A stretch of DNA of 64,000 bases from JANXMY01 sp964251675. Its GTDB lineage: Bacteria > Armatimonadota > Armatimonadia > Armatimonadales > Capsulimonadaceae. The stretch lies in assembly GCA_964251675.1 (NCBI GenBank), contig CAXUKS010000007.1:1-64000 (forward strand). The letters are read 5' to 3'. Positions 55,067 to 62,767 of this stretch are shown here, piece by piece (positions within the stretch are counted from its first letter, which is position 1; the number at the start of each line of letters is the position of its first letter). The notes beneath the pieces were generated by a model. That model searched no databases. It saw only the letters and a list, made by a program, of their open reading frames with translations, and had not been told where the DNA came from. A program made the position numbers and the translations under genes.

Positions 55067-56218
55067 GTGTTTGGACTGACTGGCACCGGCCAAGACAGCA
55101 GCGGCGCAAAAATCCACTATTCCTTTTACGATCCATTGCATCGGGATGGAAGCCTCTACATTGATCAGCCCTCGTACTTCACGATGGATTGCACCGATCA
55201 AAGCCCTAAAACAATCATTCTGACCCTGACAGTTGGCGCAAATAAAACTCCTCTTGTAGTTGCGGGAGGCTACAAAGTGGTTGTGTTCGCCAATCCAAAC
55301 GATCAGGGCAACACGCGCATGGGCAGTGAATTATTGCTGCCAGTAACAGTCGTTGAGCGTACATCTCCCAAATCTGATTACTTCAGCGGCGGCGCACATG
55401 ACGGGCTGTACAAAACAGGTCGGTCGTACTCTATCACAGGCAGCAATGTTGGCAAGAGTAAAAACGGCGTTCAGTATGATGCTCTGCAAGCCACATTGAC
55501 TTTGCCGCCAACTTCGCCCGACAGCACAAGTGTTATTTTGGACTATAAATCAGGTGATGCTTATGACATCTATTCCGGCGGATCAGCGAGAGACCCAAGT
55601 ACAGGTAACTACAGTGAACTTGACATAGGTTTGGTACTCGGCCATACGGGAAACGAAGGCTACTCTACGACTGGCAACTATGTAACTCCCAAAGATGGCA
55701 CGGGTAAAACCAGACAGAGAGGGCCTGACAACAATCAATATGATCAAATTTTGCCAGGTCCAATCACATTCACCTTTGAAGCTCCTGGTTATCAGGACAG
55801 CGTTTACGGAAAGGTTCCAGCTCAGGAGGCTTACCTTGTAATTCAGAATGCCAATATCAGTCTGGGTGTTGGTCAGGCAGCGGCCAAAACGCCTACACGT
55901 AAGTATCTCTTCACAGGCTTACCCAATGAGTGGATACCCGCGAACGAAATCAATGTCAAATACAACACATCTATTGCCCAAAAAGGCAACGGGGGAATTG
56001 TTACATACAACTGTCCGCCCAACTTTGACAAAAGCCCAAACGCAACAAAGCCGTTCTTTTACACATCGGGTAGCAAAGCGCCTTATGTGTCTTGGGACGG
56101 ATTGAGTGTTCATGTTCAAGGCTCGGCTTCAGGCATAACACCAACGACATCGTCTGCGGACGAGGCAGCCGCAGGCAATCCCTACGTCAATTCTTCTACT
56201 CTCAATACAGTGCCATGA
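55067..56218 (+). CDS. hypothetical exported protein, probable frameshift after the signal peptide
   Basis: A 383-residue frame with no recognisable family: extracellular-type sequence rich in Gly, Ser, Thr and Tyr (YSFYDPLHRDGSLYI, KSDYFSGGAHDGLYKTGRSY, DNNQYDQILPGPITFTFEAP). The GTG at 55067 gives no signal peptide. Just upstream, from GTG 54985 in the next frame, MFLSRLAPITLMLCLAVPTQ then AGKPPA is a clean signal peptide. The two would join with a one-base shift near 55063, so a frameshift (real or sequencing) is likely. Codon use is lower in GC than the surroundings. Confidence 0.6.
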   Translation: MFGLTGTGQDSSGAKIHYSFYDPLHRDGSLYIDQPSYFTMDCTDQSPKTIILTLTVGANKTPLVVAGGYKVVVFANPNDQGNTRMGSELLLPVTVVERTSPKSDYFSGGAHDGLYKTGRSYSITGSNVGKSKNGVQYDALQATLTLPPTSPDSTSVILDYKSGDAYDIYSGGSARDPSTGNYSELDIGLVLGHTGNEGYSTTGNYVTPKDGTGKTRQRGPDNNQYDQILPGPITFTFEAPGYQDSVYGKVPAQEAYLVIQNANISLGVGQAAAKTPTRKYLFTGLPNEWIPANEINVKYNTSIAQKGNGGIVTYNCPPNFDKSPNATKPFFYTSGSKAPYVSWDGLSVHVQGSASGITPTTSSADEAAAGNPYVNSSTLNTVP

Positions 56219-57582
56219 TTAAATCAAGTCAAATTCTGGTGAATAGGCATCACACACCAATGATATCTATGAACAATTATGCCATTGGAAAAACAGCAGG
56301 AGTTGCGTTGTGTCTTGCTTTCTTCTGTTTTGGTTTGCTTATGCCTGCATCAGGGCAAGTTATTTCTCATACTCGGCCCCAGCAGAAATCCGCAAAAACT
56401 GAGCCACCAGTTATGACGGCTTATGTTCTCGGTGGTGTCCTTCAACAATACTCCATGATGCCCTCCGGCAGCCTTCAGCCTTTGCGCCAGCCAAAGGCTC
56501 CGCTAATGGGGCCAGACTTATACAAAATGGCTTTTGGCTTGCAAAGCCGGACAGCTTATGGATTAGATATAGGCACTCGGCGTATCTTTCAGTTCCACAT
56601 AACGGAAGATGGCTGGCTGATGCCTTTAAGCATTCCGGCAGTCAAAACCGAAGCTGGGCTTCTGGATGTAGTCTTAACTCCCGACAATCGGTTTTTGTAC
56701 GCTTCCAACTTCGATAAGGGAACCCTTTCGCAATATCGAGTTCAGCCGAACGGCGTTCTGACTTTGCTCAGCCCAGAAACGCTGAAAGTAGGAGCCAGCC
56801 CAAGAGAGCTTTTTATCCACCCAACAGGACGCTTTCTTTATACCGTTAATCAGAATGACCACAGTATCTCAGCATTTCGTATCACAAATACTGGACAGCT
56901 TGTTTCGCTCGGCTTACCCATGCCGAGTACCGGCAAGCCTAACATCCTGACCTTTGCTCCCGATGGCCGGGCCGCTTACCTGTGCAACTGGTCGCCAGGA
57001 TCAGTGTCTCAATATCGTATTCAAGATGATGGAAGGCTCGCGCCGCTAGCTCCACCCTTGATGCTGGACGGTGGTTATACAAGTGTCGGGGTAGTAATTT
57101 CTGCGGATAGACATGCTGCCTATGTATCCAATTCAGACGGTAAACTTAATCAGTACCACATCAACGCCGATGATAGCCTTTCGCCGCTTTCCCCGGCATC
57201 TTTGCCAACAGGCTCCTCCGAAAAGTTAGTCATCACACCCTCTGGCAAATTTGTCTATGCCAGCAACGGCGGCAACGGAACTATATCGCAATTTGGCGTG
57301 AACCCGGACGGAACATTGACGGCACTCTCGCCGCCTGATGTCGCTGTAGGAACGCATCCGCACCCGCTGGCGGTAGACCCAACTGGACGTTTCCTCTACA
57401 CCGTCACCGGTGACCAAAACACTGACGTGCAGATTACGCAGTTTGGCATTGGGGCGGACGGGCGATTGTTCCCTCTGACGCCTCCAGCCGTTGCCATTAA
57501 CTCTGGGGCAAGCTTGTTTGCCTTCATCACACTTCCGCCAGCACACGCAACGACGCCGAAGCACGCCCCGAAGCACAAGTAA
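56215..57582 (+). CDS. secreted lactonase-type beta-propeller protein
   Basis: A 455-residue exported protein. A signal peptide (GVALCLAFFCFGLLMPASGQ) begins about 22 residues after the ATG at 56215, which overlaps the upstream stop (ATGA); Met at 56263 or 56272 are alternatives. The rest is a seven-bladed propeller of 6-phosphogluconolactonase-like (Lactonase, PF10282) repeats: DNRFLYASNFDKGTLSQYRV, GRFLYTVNQNDHSISAFRIT, GKFVYASNGGNGTISQFGVN, GRFLYTVTGDQNTDVQITQF. Enzyme activity is uncertain; many such proteins only bind ligands. It is coupled to the gene before it. Confidence 0.82.
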   Translation: MIKSSQILVNRHHTPMISMNNYAIGKTAGVALCLAFFCFGLLMPASGQVISHTRPQQKSAKTEPPVMTAYVLGGVLQQYSMMPSGSLQPLRQPKAPLMGPDLYKMAFGLQSRTAYGLDIGTRRIFQFHITEDGWLMPLSIPAVKTEAGLLDVVLTPDNRFLYASNFDKGTLSQYRVQPNGVLTLLSPETLKVGASPRELFIHPTGRFLYTVNQNDHSISAFRITNTGQLVSLGLPMPSTGKPNILTFAPDGRAAYLCNWSPGSVSQYRIQDDGRLAPLAPPLMLDGGYTSVGVVISADRHAAYVSNSDGKLNQYHINADDSLSPLSPASLPTGSSEKLVITPSGKFVYASNGGNGTISQFGVNPDGTLTALSPPDVAVGTHPHPLAVDPTGRFLYTVTGDQNTDVQITQFGIGADGRLFPLTPPAVAINSGASLFAFITLPPAHATTPKHAPKHK

Positions 57583-57611
57583 CCTGCTAGAATTATCCAC
57601 CTCGCCAAGAT

Positions 57612-57652
57612 GAGTGCCTTCCAATTTAATTGGAAGGCGCTCTCAATTTTGC
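57612..57652 (+). terminator. Rho-independent terminator
   Basis: GAGTGCCTTCCAA (57612-57624) pairs with TTGGAAGGCGCTC (57630-57642), short loop TTTAA, followed by TCAATTTT. Confidence 0.85.
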
Positions 57653-57690
57653 CGCTATAAGGGGTTTACGCCCCCGACCGTTTAGCTTGT

Positions 57691-58773
57691 TTAATCAAAC
57701 ACAACGGGCTGGCCGGTTTTGGCGGATTCGTAGATGGCTTCCAGGATTTCGGAGACGACGAGGGCCTGTTCGGGGAGAACCGTGGGGTCGGTGTCGTTGC
57801 GGACGGCCTCAATCCACTGCTTGGCTTCTTCGTAGGCAAGGTCGACGCCTTCGGCGCTGAAGTAGGCGACGCCGCCGCCGTCGGTCTGGATGTCCTGCAC
57901 GTACATCTGGCCGTTGTTTTCGCCGTTGATCCGCAGGCCCTTCTGCATATCGGCCCCGGCTTTGGTGCCGGCGAGGGTGCAGTTGGCCTCGGTCGTGTTC
58001 AGCAAGTTGATCGCCCAGGCGGCTTCCAGCACAATGGTCGCGCCGTTCTTCATGGTGATGAAGCCGAACGCCGAGTCTTCCACGGTGAACTTTTTGGGGT
58101 CCCAGGGTCCCCAGGCGTTGGCCGCGCCTTCATTGTCGCCGAGCTTGCGGTAGACATTGCCCATGACGGACTTCGGCGCGTAGTTGTCCATCATCCACAG
58201 GGTCAGGTCCAGGGCGTGTGTGCCGATGTCGATCAGCGGGCCACCGCCCTGCTTTTCGGCATCCAGGAAGACGCCCCACGTCGGGACGGCGCGGCGGCGC
58301 AGGGCATTGGCGCGGGCGTAGTAGATTTCGCCGAGGTCGCCCGCCTTGCAGACTTTTTTGAGGTATTGGCTTTCGGCGGACTGCCGGGTCTGGTAGCCGA
58401 TGGTCAGCTTCTTGCCGGAGCGTTTCGCGGCGGCCAGCATGGCGCGGGCATCAGCGGCCTTCTTCGCCATCGGCTTTTCACACATGACGTGCTTTCCGGC
58501 TTCCAGGGCCGCGATGGCGATTTCGGCATGGGAATCGTTGGGGGTCAGCACATGAACGACATCAATGCTGGGGTCTTGGAGCAGCTCTTTGTAGTCCGTG
58601 TAGACTTTGGCGTCCGCCGTGCCATATTTAGCCGCCGCCCGGCGGGCTTTGCCTTCTTCGATGTCGCAGAATGCGGTCATTTCAACCCCATCCAGCTTGA
58701 ACAGGGCGGGCATATGCTTTCCCCCGGCGATGCCGCCGGTTCCGATGATGCCGATGAGCAGTGTTTCTTTCAC
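57691..58773 (-). CDS. Gfo/Idh/MocA family oxidoreductase
   Basis: A 360-residue NAD(P)-dependent sugar oxidoreductase. N-terminal Rossmann motif LIGIIGTGGIAGGKHMPALF, then VHVLTPNDSHAEIAIAALEA, the family KHVMCEKPMAKKAADARAML, and the second-domain GGGPLIDIGTHALDLTLWMM with Asp and His near the active site. The substrate is likely a sugar or inositol. Start: GTG 58773 with AGGAGG 12 nt upstream; no better start exists. It stands alone. Confidence 0.93.
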   Translation of the reverse strand: MKETLLIGIIGTGGIAGGKHMPALFKLDGVEMTAFCDIEEGKARRAAAKYGTADAKVYTDYKELLQDPSIDVVHVLTPNDSHAEIAIAALEAGKHVMCEKPMAKKAADARAMLAAAKRSGKKLTIGYQTRQSAESQYLKKVCKAGDLGEIYYARANALRRRAVPTWGVFLDAEKQGGGPLIDIGTHALDLTLWMMDNYAPKSVMGNVYRKLGDNEGAANAWGPWDPKKFTVEDSAFGFITMKNGATIVLEAAWAINLLNTTEANCTLAGTKAGADMQKGLRINGENNGQMYVQDIQTDGGGVAYFSAEGVDLAYEEAKQWIEAVRNDTDPTVLPEQALVVSEILEAIYESAKTGQPVVFD

Positions 58774-58882
58774 TAGATAAACTAGCCTCCTGAAAATGTG
58801 TCTGGCAGTGTAGTTCTCGGGGCAGGGGCGAAAGTCCTTCCTGAAAATAAAACTGCCCAGGGCCATTCAGTTTTCTTGGGCC

Positions 58883-59297
58883 GAGAGCCACGGATTGAAG
58901 AGCCACGGATTGAAATCCGTGGCTGAAGGGCGCAGACGCCGAACGTCCTTGCGGGACGGCCTGCTTCGCGGGTCTTGAATGTTTTGTCTTCTCTTCGGCG
59001 TTGTTGCATCAATGCTGACCGGCAACCGCCGCCAGAGCGCCGGGGGTATAAAACCCCCGGCAGGAAAAGCAGACGCCCTGCCGGGCTTAGGATGAGCAAG
59101 CCAGGCTCTTGGCTAATCTCTTGCGCCCGGAGGGCGGCTGAACTTCAATGCCGGGGGTTTCATACCCCCGGCTACCGGGCGGCACTCGGCACAGGAGCAT
59201 TGATGCAACAACGCCCTTCTCTTCTGTCCCGCAGGGACATTCAGCCGCAGGCTCTTCAGCCATGCATTTCAATGCGTGGCCTCACTGCGTGGCTGAG
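58883..59297. repeat. nested inverted-repeat element built from small hairpins
   Basis: Left arm order: hairpin at 58901-58924, GGCTGAAG, a GTCCTTGCGGGAC palindrome, a 20-bp arm at 58997-59016, hairpin GCCGGGGGT/ACCCCCGGC at 59039-59061. The right arm holds the same parts in reverse complement: hairpin 59150-59172, the perfect 20-bp match at 59196-59215, GTCCCGCAGGGAC, CTTCAGCC, hairpin 59259-59280. It fills the 589-bp gap between the oxidoreductase and arsR genes. No transposase is encoded. Confidence 0.85.
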
Positions 59298-59322
59298 AGG
59301 AATAGACAAAACTGCCGTGCCA

Positions 59323-59352
59323 TTGACAAGATCGGTTATCAGAGGGTATCAT
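59323..59352 (+). promoter_or_regulatory. arsR promoter
   Basis: TTGACA (59323-59328), 18-bp spacer, TATCAT (59347-59352); predicted start near 59359, about 4 nt before the ATG at 59363. A TATAAT at 59356-59361 is too close to the ATG to act as the -10 of this transcript. Confidence 0.65.
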
Positions 59353-59369
59353 TTCTATAATTATGGAAA
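59352..59369. promoter_or_regulatory. putative ArsR operator over the start codon
   Basis: TTTCTATAATTATGGAAA is an 18-bp palindrome with a single mismatched pair, lying directly downstream of the arsR -10 and covering the arsR ATG. It suits autorepression by the encoded dimer. Confidence 0.6.
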
Positions 59370-59740
59370 CGTTGCAATGTTCATTGACAGAACCCGAGCG
59401 GGCAGCGATGTTCAAGGCGCTGGGGGACCCGACGCGCCTGCGGATTTTTGAGTTTTTGCGTTCCTGCTGCGCCCCGGTGGCGGTGGAAGACAGCGGCGAA
59501 GTGCGCCCGGTGTCCGGGCCGACCGTGGGCGAAGTCTGCTGCCGGGTGACGGGGGCCGAGAAGATTACGTCGTCCGTTTCGTTTCACCTGAAAGAGCTGC
59601 GCCTGGCCGGGCTGATTACCGTCGAGCGGCGCGGCAAAAATATGATTTGCGGTATCAACCATGAGGCTGTGGCCGCTCTGGCTTCGTCTCTGGGCGGCCT
59701 GCTTCCCGACTCGATCAGCGGCATTTGCTGCGACGAATAG
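59363..59740 (+). CDS. ArsR/SmtB family metalloregulator
   Basis: A 125-residue winged-helix repressor: EPERAAMFKALGDPTRLRIF, then EFLRSCC, and the recognition region TSSVSFHLKELRLAGLITVE. Cysteine pairs occur at about 34-35 (SCC), 58-59 (VCC) and at the C terminus (GICCDE), candidates for arsenite or soft-metal binding, although not the classic CVC. It heads arsR-DUF6428-aquaporin, so arsenic is the likely signal. It lies 10 bp before DUF6428. Confidence 0.9.
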   Translation: METLQCSLTEPERAAMFKALGDPTRLRIFEFLRSCCAPVAVEDSGEVRPVSGPTVGEVCCRVTGAEKITSSVSFHLKELRLAGLITVERRGKNMICGINHEAVAALASSLGGLLPDSISGICCDE

Positions 59741-59750
59741 AAAGACACTC

Positions 59751-60242
59751 ATGAAACTTAGCCAGTTTACGAACCTGCTGGAAGCTTATCCCGACACGCC
59801 TTTTCATCTGGTGCTGCCGGGTGATAACGCCGTGCCAGTTTCGTTTCATATCACCGAAGTCGGCTATGTCACCAAGAGGTTCATCGACTGCGGGGGCAGT
59901 CTGCATACTCTTGAACGCTGCCAGCTTCAAGCCTGGGTGTATACCGACACGCACCACCGGCTCCTGGCGGGCAAAATGGCCGGTGTGCTGAACCTGGCGC
60001 GGGCAAAAGGCGTTCTGCCCGAGGGCGAAGATTTAGACGTGGAAATCGAGTACGAAGAGGCGGTCATTTCGCAATACTCGGTAGAAAGCTTCGTGGTTTC
60101 CGAGAGTGCCGTTGTGTTTGCTTTGGCCGCAAAGCACACAGACTGCCTGGCAAAAGAATTCTGTGTGCCGAACTCAGTTGCCCTGCCGATGGCGGCGGGC
60201 GAAGCGGCGGACTGCGGCTGTGGCCCTGGCGGCTGCGGATAG
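59751..60242 (+). CDS. DUF6428 family protein
   Basis: A 163-residue protein beginning MKLSQFTNLLEAYPDTPFHL, then FHITEVGYVTKRFIDCGGSL and LQAWVYTDTHHRLLAGKM, the DUF6428 pattern. This family is regularly encoded next to ArsR regulators, aquaporins and arsenate reductases. The C-terminal tail is Cys/Gly-rich (DCGCGPGGCG) and could bind metal. Function unproven. It sits 14 bp before the aquaporin gene. Confidence 0.85.
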   Translation: MKLSQFTNLLEAYPDTPFHLVLPGDNAVPVSFHITEVGYVTKRFIDCGGSLHTLERCQLQAWVYTDTHHRLLAGKMAGVLNLARAKGVLPEGEDLDVEIEYEEAVISQYSVESFVVSESAVVFALAAKHTDCLAKEFCVPNSVALPMAAGEAADCGCGPGGCG

Positions 60243-60256
60243 GGCAAGGGGTCGCC

Positions 60257-61036
60257 ATGAATGACGCCATGATCCGGCGCTATGCGGCGGAGTTCGTCGG
60301 CACGTTCGCCATTGTCTTTGCGCCGGTCGCACTCTCCGGCGCGGCGCATTTTCCCGGCGCGGCGGGTGATCTGACGTCGGCGGCGTGGGTGTCCGGCCTG
60401 GCCGTCCTCGCCATGATCTACGCGCTCGGTCCGATCTCGGCGGCACACTTCAACCCGGCTGTGTCCCTGGGCTTCGCCGTTGCCGGTCGCTTTCCCTGGC
60501 GCTTTGTGCTGCCCTACTGGGCCGCGCAATTCGGGGGCGGGGTCGCGGCGGCGGGCCTGGCCGCGCTGCTCTTTGGCGGGGGGCATGGCATTCCTATTCC
60601 GGCTCCCGGCCCGCTTTCCCGCGCCGTGGGGGTGGAGGCGGTGCTTACGTTCTTCTTGATGCTGGTGATTATCGCAGTTGCCACGGATAAGCGGGTCACG
60701 GGCGCTGTGCCTGCTCTGGCGATTGGTCTGACCGTCGTTTTTGATGTGATGATCGGCGGGGCGGTGACGGGCGGCTCGATGAACCCGTCCCGCTCCCTCG
60801 GCCCCGCTCTTTTTGGCAGTCCTGCCGCGCTGTCGAGTGCGTGGGTGTATTTCATCGGCCCGGCTCTGGGTGCAGTCCTGGCGGCTCGGCTCTATGAATT
60901 TCTGCGCGGCGGGGAGCAGCACGCGCAGGGGGCGCCGAATGATCTGTATCTAGCCCTGACGGAAATCGAGCAGCAGGCGGTCAGCCCGCTGAATGTGACG
61001 CCTCCCACTGAGTCCAGTTGCCGCCGAAGTCGGTGA
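60257..61036 (+). CDS. aquaporin/MIP family channel of an ars module (AqpS-like)
   Basis: A 259-residue MIP channel with six transmembrane helices. First half-helix motif NPA in SAAHFNPAVSLGFAV; the second reads NPS in GGSMNPSRSLGPALFG, a variation of the second NPA; the selectivity-filter Arg after it is kept. N-terminal RYAAEFVGTFAIVFAPVAL is the family signature. In ars operons such channels (AqpS) export arsenite after arsenate reduction or carry methylarsenate. The last 56 bp overlap the convergent ABC-F gene, and the tail (about 40 residues) is hydrophilic. Confidence 0.9.
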   Translation: MNDAMIRRYAAEFVGTFAIVFAPVALSGAAHFPGAAGDLTSAAWVSGLAVLAMIYALGPISAAHFNPAVSLGFAVAGRFPWRFVLPYWAAQFGGGVAAAGLAALLFGGGHGIPIPAPGPLSRAVGVEAVLTFFLMLVIIAVATDKRVTGAVPALAIGLTVVFDVMIGGAVTGGSMNPSRSLGPALFGSPAALSSAWVYFIGPALGAVLAARLYEFLRGGEQHAQGAPNDLYLALTEIEQQAVSPLNVTPPTESSCRRSR

Positions 61037-62588
61037 CGGCTCCGCTGGGGCCGAAGACGAGCATCCGGGTAGCGACTTTATCCAAAAAGAAGCGGTCGTG
61101 GCTGACGACGATGACCGCGCCGGGGAAGTTGACCAGCGCCCGCTCCATGACCTGCGTACTGGGCAGGTCCAAATGGTTAGTCGGCTCGTCCAGCACCAGC
61201 GTCTGCGCCCCCGACAGCAGGCACTGGGCGAGGGCGACGCGGGCCTGCTGGCCGCCGGACAGTGTGCCGATTTTCTGGTTCAGGTCCATTTCGGAGAACT
61301 GCAGCAGGCTGAGAAAGTGGTTGATCTGCTTGCGCCGCGCCCCCGTCGCCAGCGCCCCCGCCGTGTTGACCGCGTGGGTCACTGTGTCTTTGGGGTCCAG
61401 TGCGGCAAGCAAGACATTGAAGTCCGCCCAGGCCGTGCCGCCGGGCCACTGCGCTGTGCCGGTGTCCGCTTCTTCCTGGCCGATGAGCAGCCGCAGGAGC
61501 GTGGATTTGCCGCTGCCGTTCGGCCCGACAATCGCCAGCCGCTCGCCTTTGCCGACCTCAAACGTCAGGTCTGAAAACAGCGTCTGCGGGCCGTAGGCTT
61601 TGGTCAGATGCGTGGCAGACAGCATTCGGTCGGGAATGCGGATAGAATCGTAGAGGGCGGAGACAATCAAGTCCGTGGGCCGGGGCGTCCGCTTCTTTTT
61701 GATGTCGGCGAGCTTCCGGGCCGCGCCGGGGTTTGCTTTGAGGTCATCCCGGTCAGTGATCGCTTCGGCTTCCAGAGTCAGCAGCTCTTCCTCGTGCTGG
61801 AACTGCTTTTCCAGCGTCTTGAACCGGAACTGCTTGTCGCGGATGTAGTCGGTGAAGCTGCCCGCGTAGTCGTGGAACGTGTAGTTTTCGATCTCCACGA
61901 TACGCGTCACCACGCCGTCCAAGAACTGCCGGTCATGTGAGACCAGCAGCAGGCCCCCGCCAAACTGGGACAGCCACCCTTCCAGCCAGGCCAGCCCTTC
62001 GACGTCCAGGAAGTTCGTCGGCTCATCCAAAAGCAGCACATCGGGCGCTTCCAGCAGGATTTTCGCCAGCGCGGCCCGGTTGCGCCAGCCGCCGGAAAGC
62101 TGACCGACAGGCCGGGCGCGGTCTTCGGCGCGGAAGCCGAGCCTGGTCAGCACCGTGTCGATATGGCGCGGATATTCCCAGCCGTCCCGCCGGGTCATCT
62201 CGTCGAGGCCCGCCGCCTGCCGTGTCAGCAGGGCGTCCATTTCGTCCGGGTCTTCCACGGTTTCTAGCTGTGTGCTAATGGTCTCTAGATCGGTTTCGAG
62301 TGCTTTCAAATCAGCAAACAGGTCTTCCAAAATCTCCTGCACCGACTGCGTGCCGTCCAGTGCGGAGAACTGCGAAAAGTAGCCCAGCTTCAGCGACGGC
62401 TCGCTTTCCACGGTCCCCGACTGCGGCTCCAATTGGCCCAGAATCAGTTTCAGCACGGTGGTCTTGCCTGTGCCGTTCTTGCCGATCAGGCCGACGCGCT
62501 CCCCGGCGCGTAACTTGAAATAGACACCGCGCAGGACGGGCCGGTCTTCGTAGCGGAGGGACACGTTATTTAGTCGAATCAGGCTCAT
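60981..62588 (-). CDS. ABC-F family ATP-binding protein
   Basis: A 535-residue soluble protein with two ABC domains. First: Walker A GKNGTGKTT, signature LSGGWRNRAAL, Walker B VLLLDEPTNFLD. Linker about residues 240-300 with ETLEKQFQHEEELLTLEAEA-like helix. Second: Walker A GPNGSGKST, LSGGQQARVAL, LVLDEPTNHLD. ABC-F proteins act on the ribosome (EttA-type) or protect it from drugs; the subfamily is not clear here. I start at ATG 62588, which begins MSLIRLNNVSLRYEDRP; TATAAC lies 7 nt upstream. Confidence 0.93.
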   Translation of the reverse strand: MSLIRLNNVSLRYEDRPVLRGVYFKLRAGERVGLIGKNGTGKTTVLKLILGQLEPQSGTVESEPSLKLGYFSQFSALDGTQSVQEILEDLFADLKALETDLETISTQLETVEDPDEMDALLTRQAAGLDEMTRRDGWEYPRHIDTVLTRLGFRAEDRARPVGQLSGGWRNRAALAKILLEAPDVLLLDEPTNFLDVEGLAWLEGWLSQFGGGLLLVSHDRQFLDGVVTRIVEIENYTFHDYAGSFTDYIRDKQFRFKTLEKQFQHEEELLTLEAEAITDRDDLKANPGAARKLADIKKKRTPRPTDLIVSALYDSIRIPDRMLSATHLTKAYGPQTLFSDLTFEVGKGERLAIVGPNGSGKSTLLRLLIGQEEADTGTAQWPGGTAWADFNVLLAALDPKDTVTHAVNTAGALATGARRKQINHFLSLLQFSEMDLNQKIGTLSGGQQARVALAQCLLSGAQTLVLDEPTNHLDLPSTQVMERALVNFPGAVIVVSHDRFFLDKVATRMLVFGPSGAVTDFGGNWTQWEASHSAG

Positions 62589-62595
62589 AAATATC

Positions 62596-62625
62596 GTTAT
62601 ACCCGGCAGGACAGAACTCTTCCAA
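62596..62625 (-). promoter_or_regulatory. promoter of the ABC-F gene, leaderless arrangement
   Basis: On the minus strand, TTGGAA (62620-62625), 18-bp spacer, TATAAC (62596-62601), then 7 nt to the ATG at 62588. No Shine-Dalgarno sequence. Confidence 0.6.
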
Positions 62626-62767
62626 ATAAGTTTGTGAATATAATCACAAGATACCAAAACACAGGAAAATATGAGGTACAATAACGGCACAGGAAGCGCT
62701 GCCGCGTTTCCAGAGTGTTTTGTTCTCGCCATGTTTTCCCTGATCTTTTTAGGAAGTCAAGCCCGCT

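Noticed and set aside
55067..55100. Leaderless or direct GTG start for the secreted protein
   Set aside because: A signal peptide in the neighbouring frame and a promoter placed for it argue that 55067 is not the true N terminus; kept only as the longest open frame.
58883..59297. Insertion sequence
   Set aside because: No transposase-like frame exists between or next to the arms, and no clear target duplication is visible.
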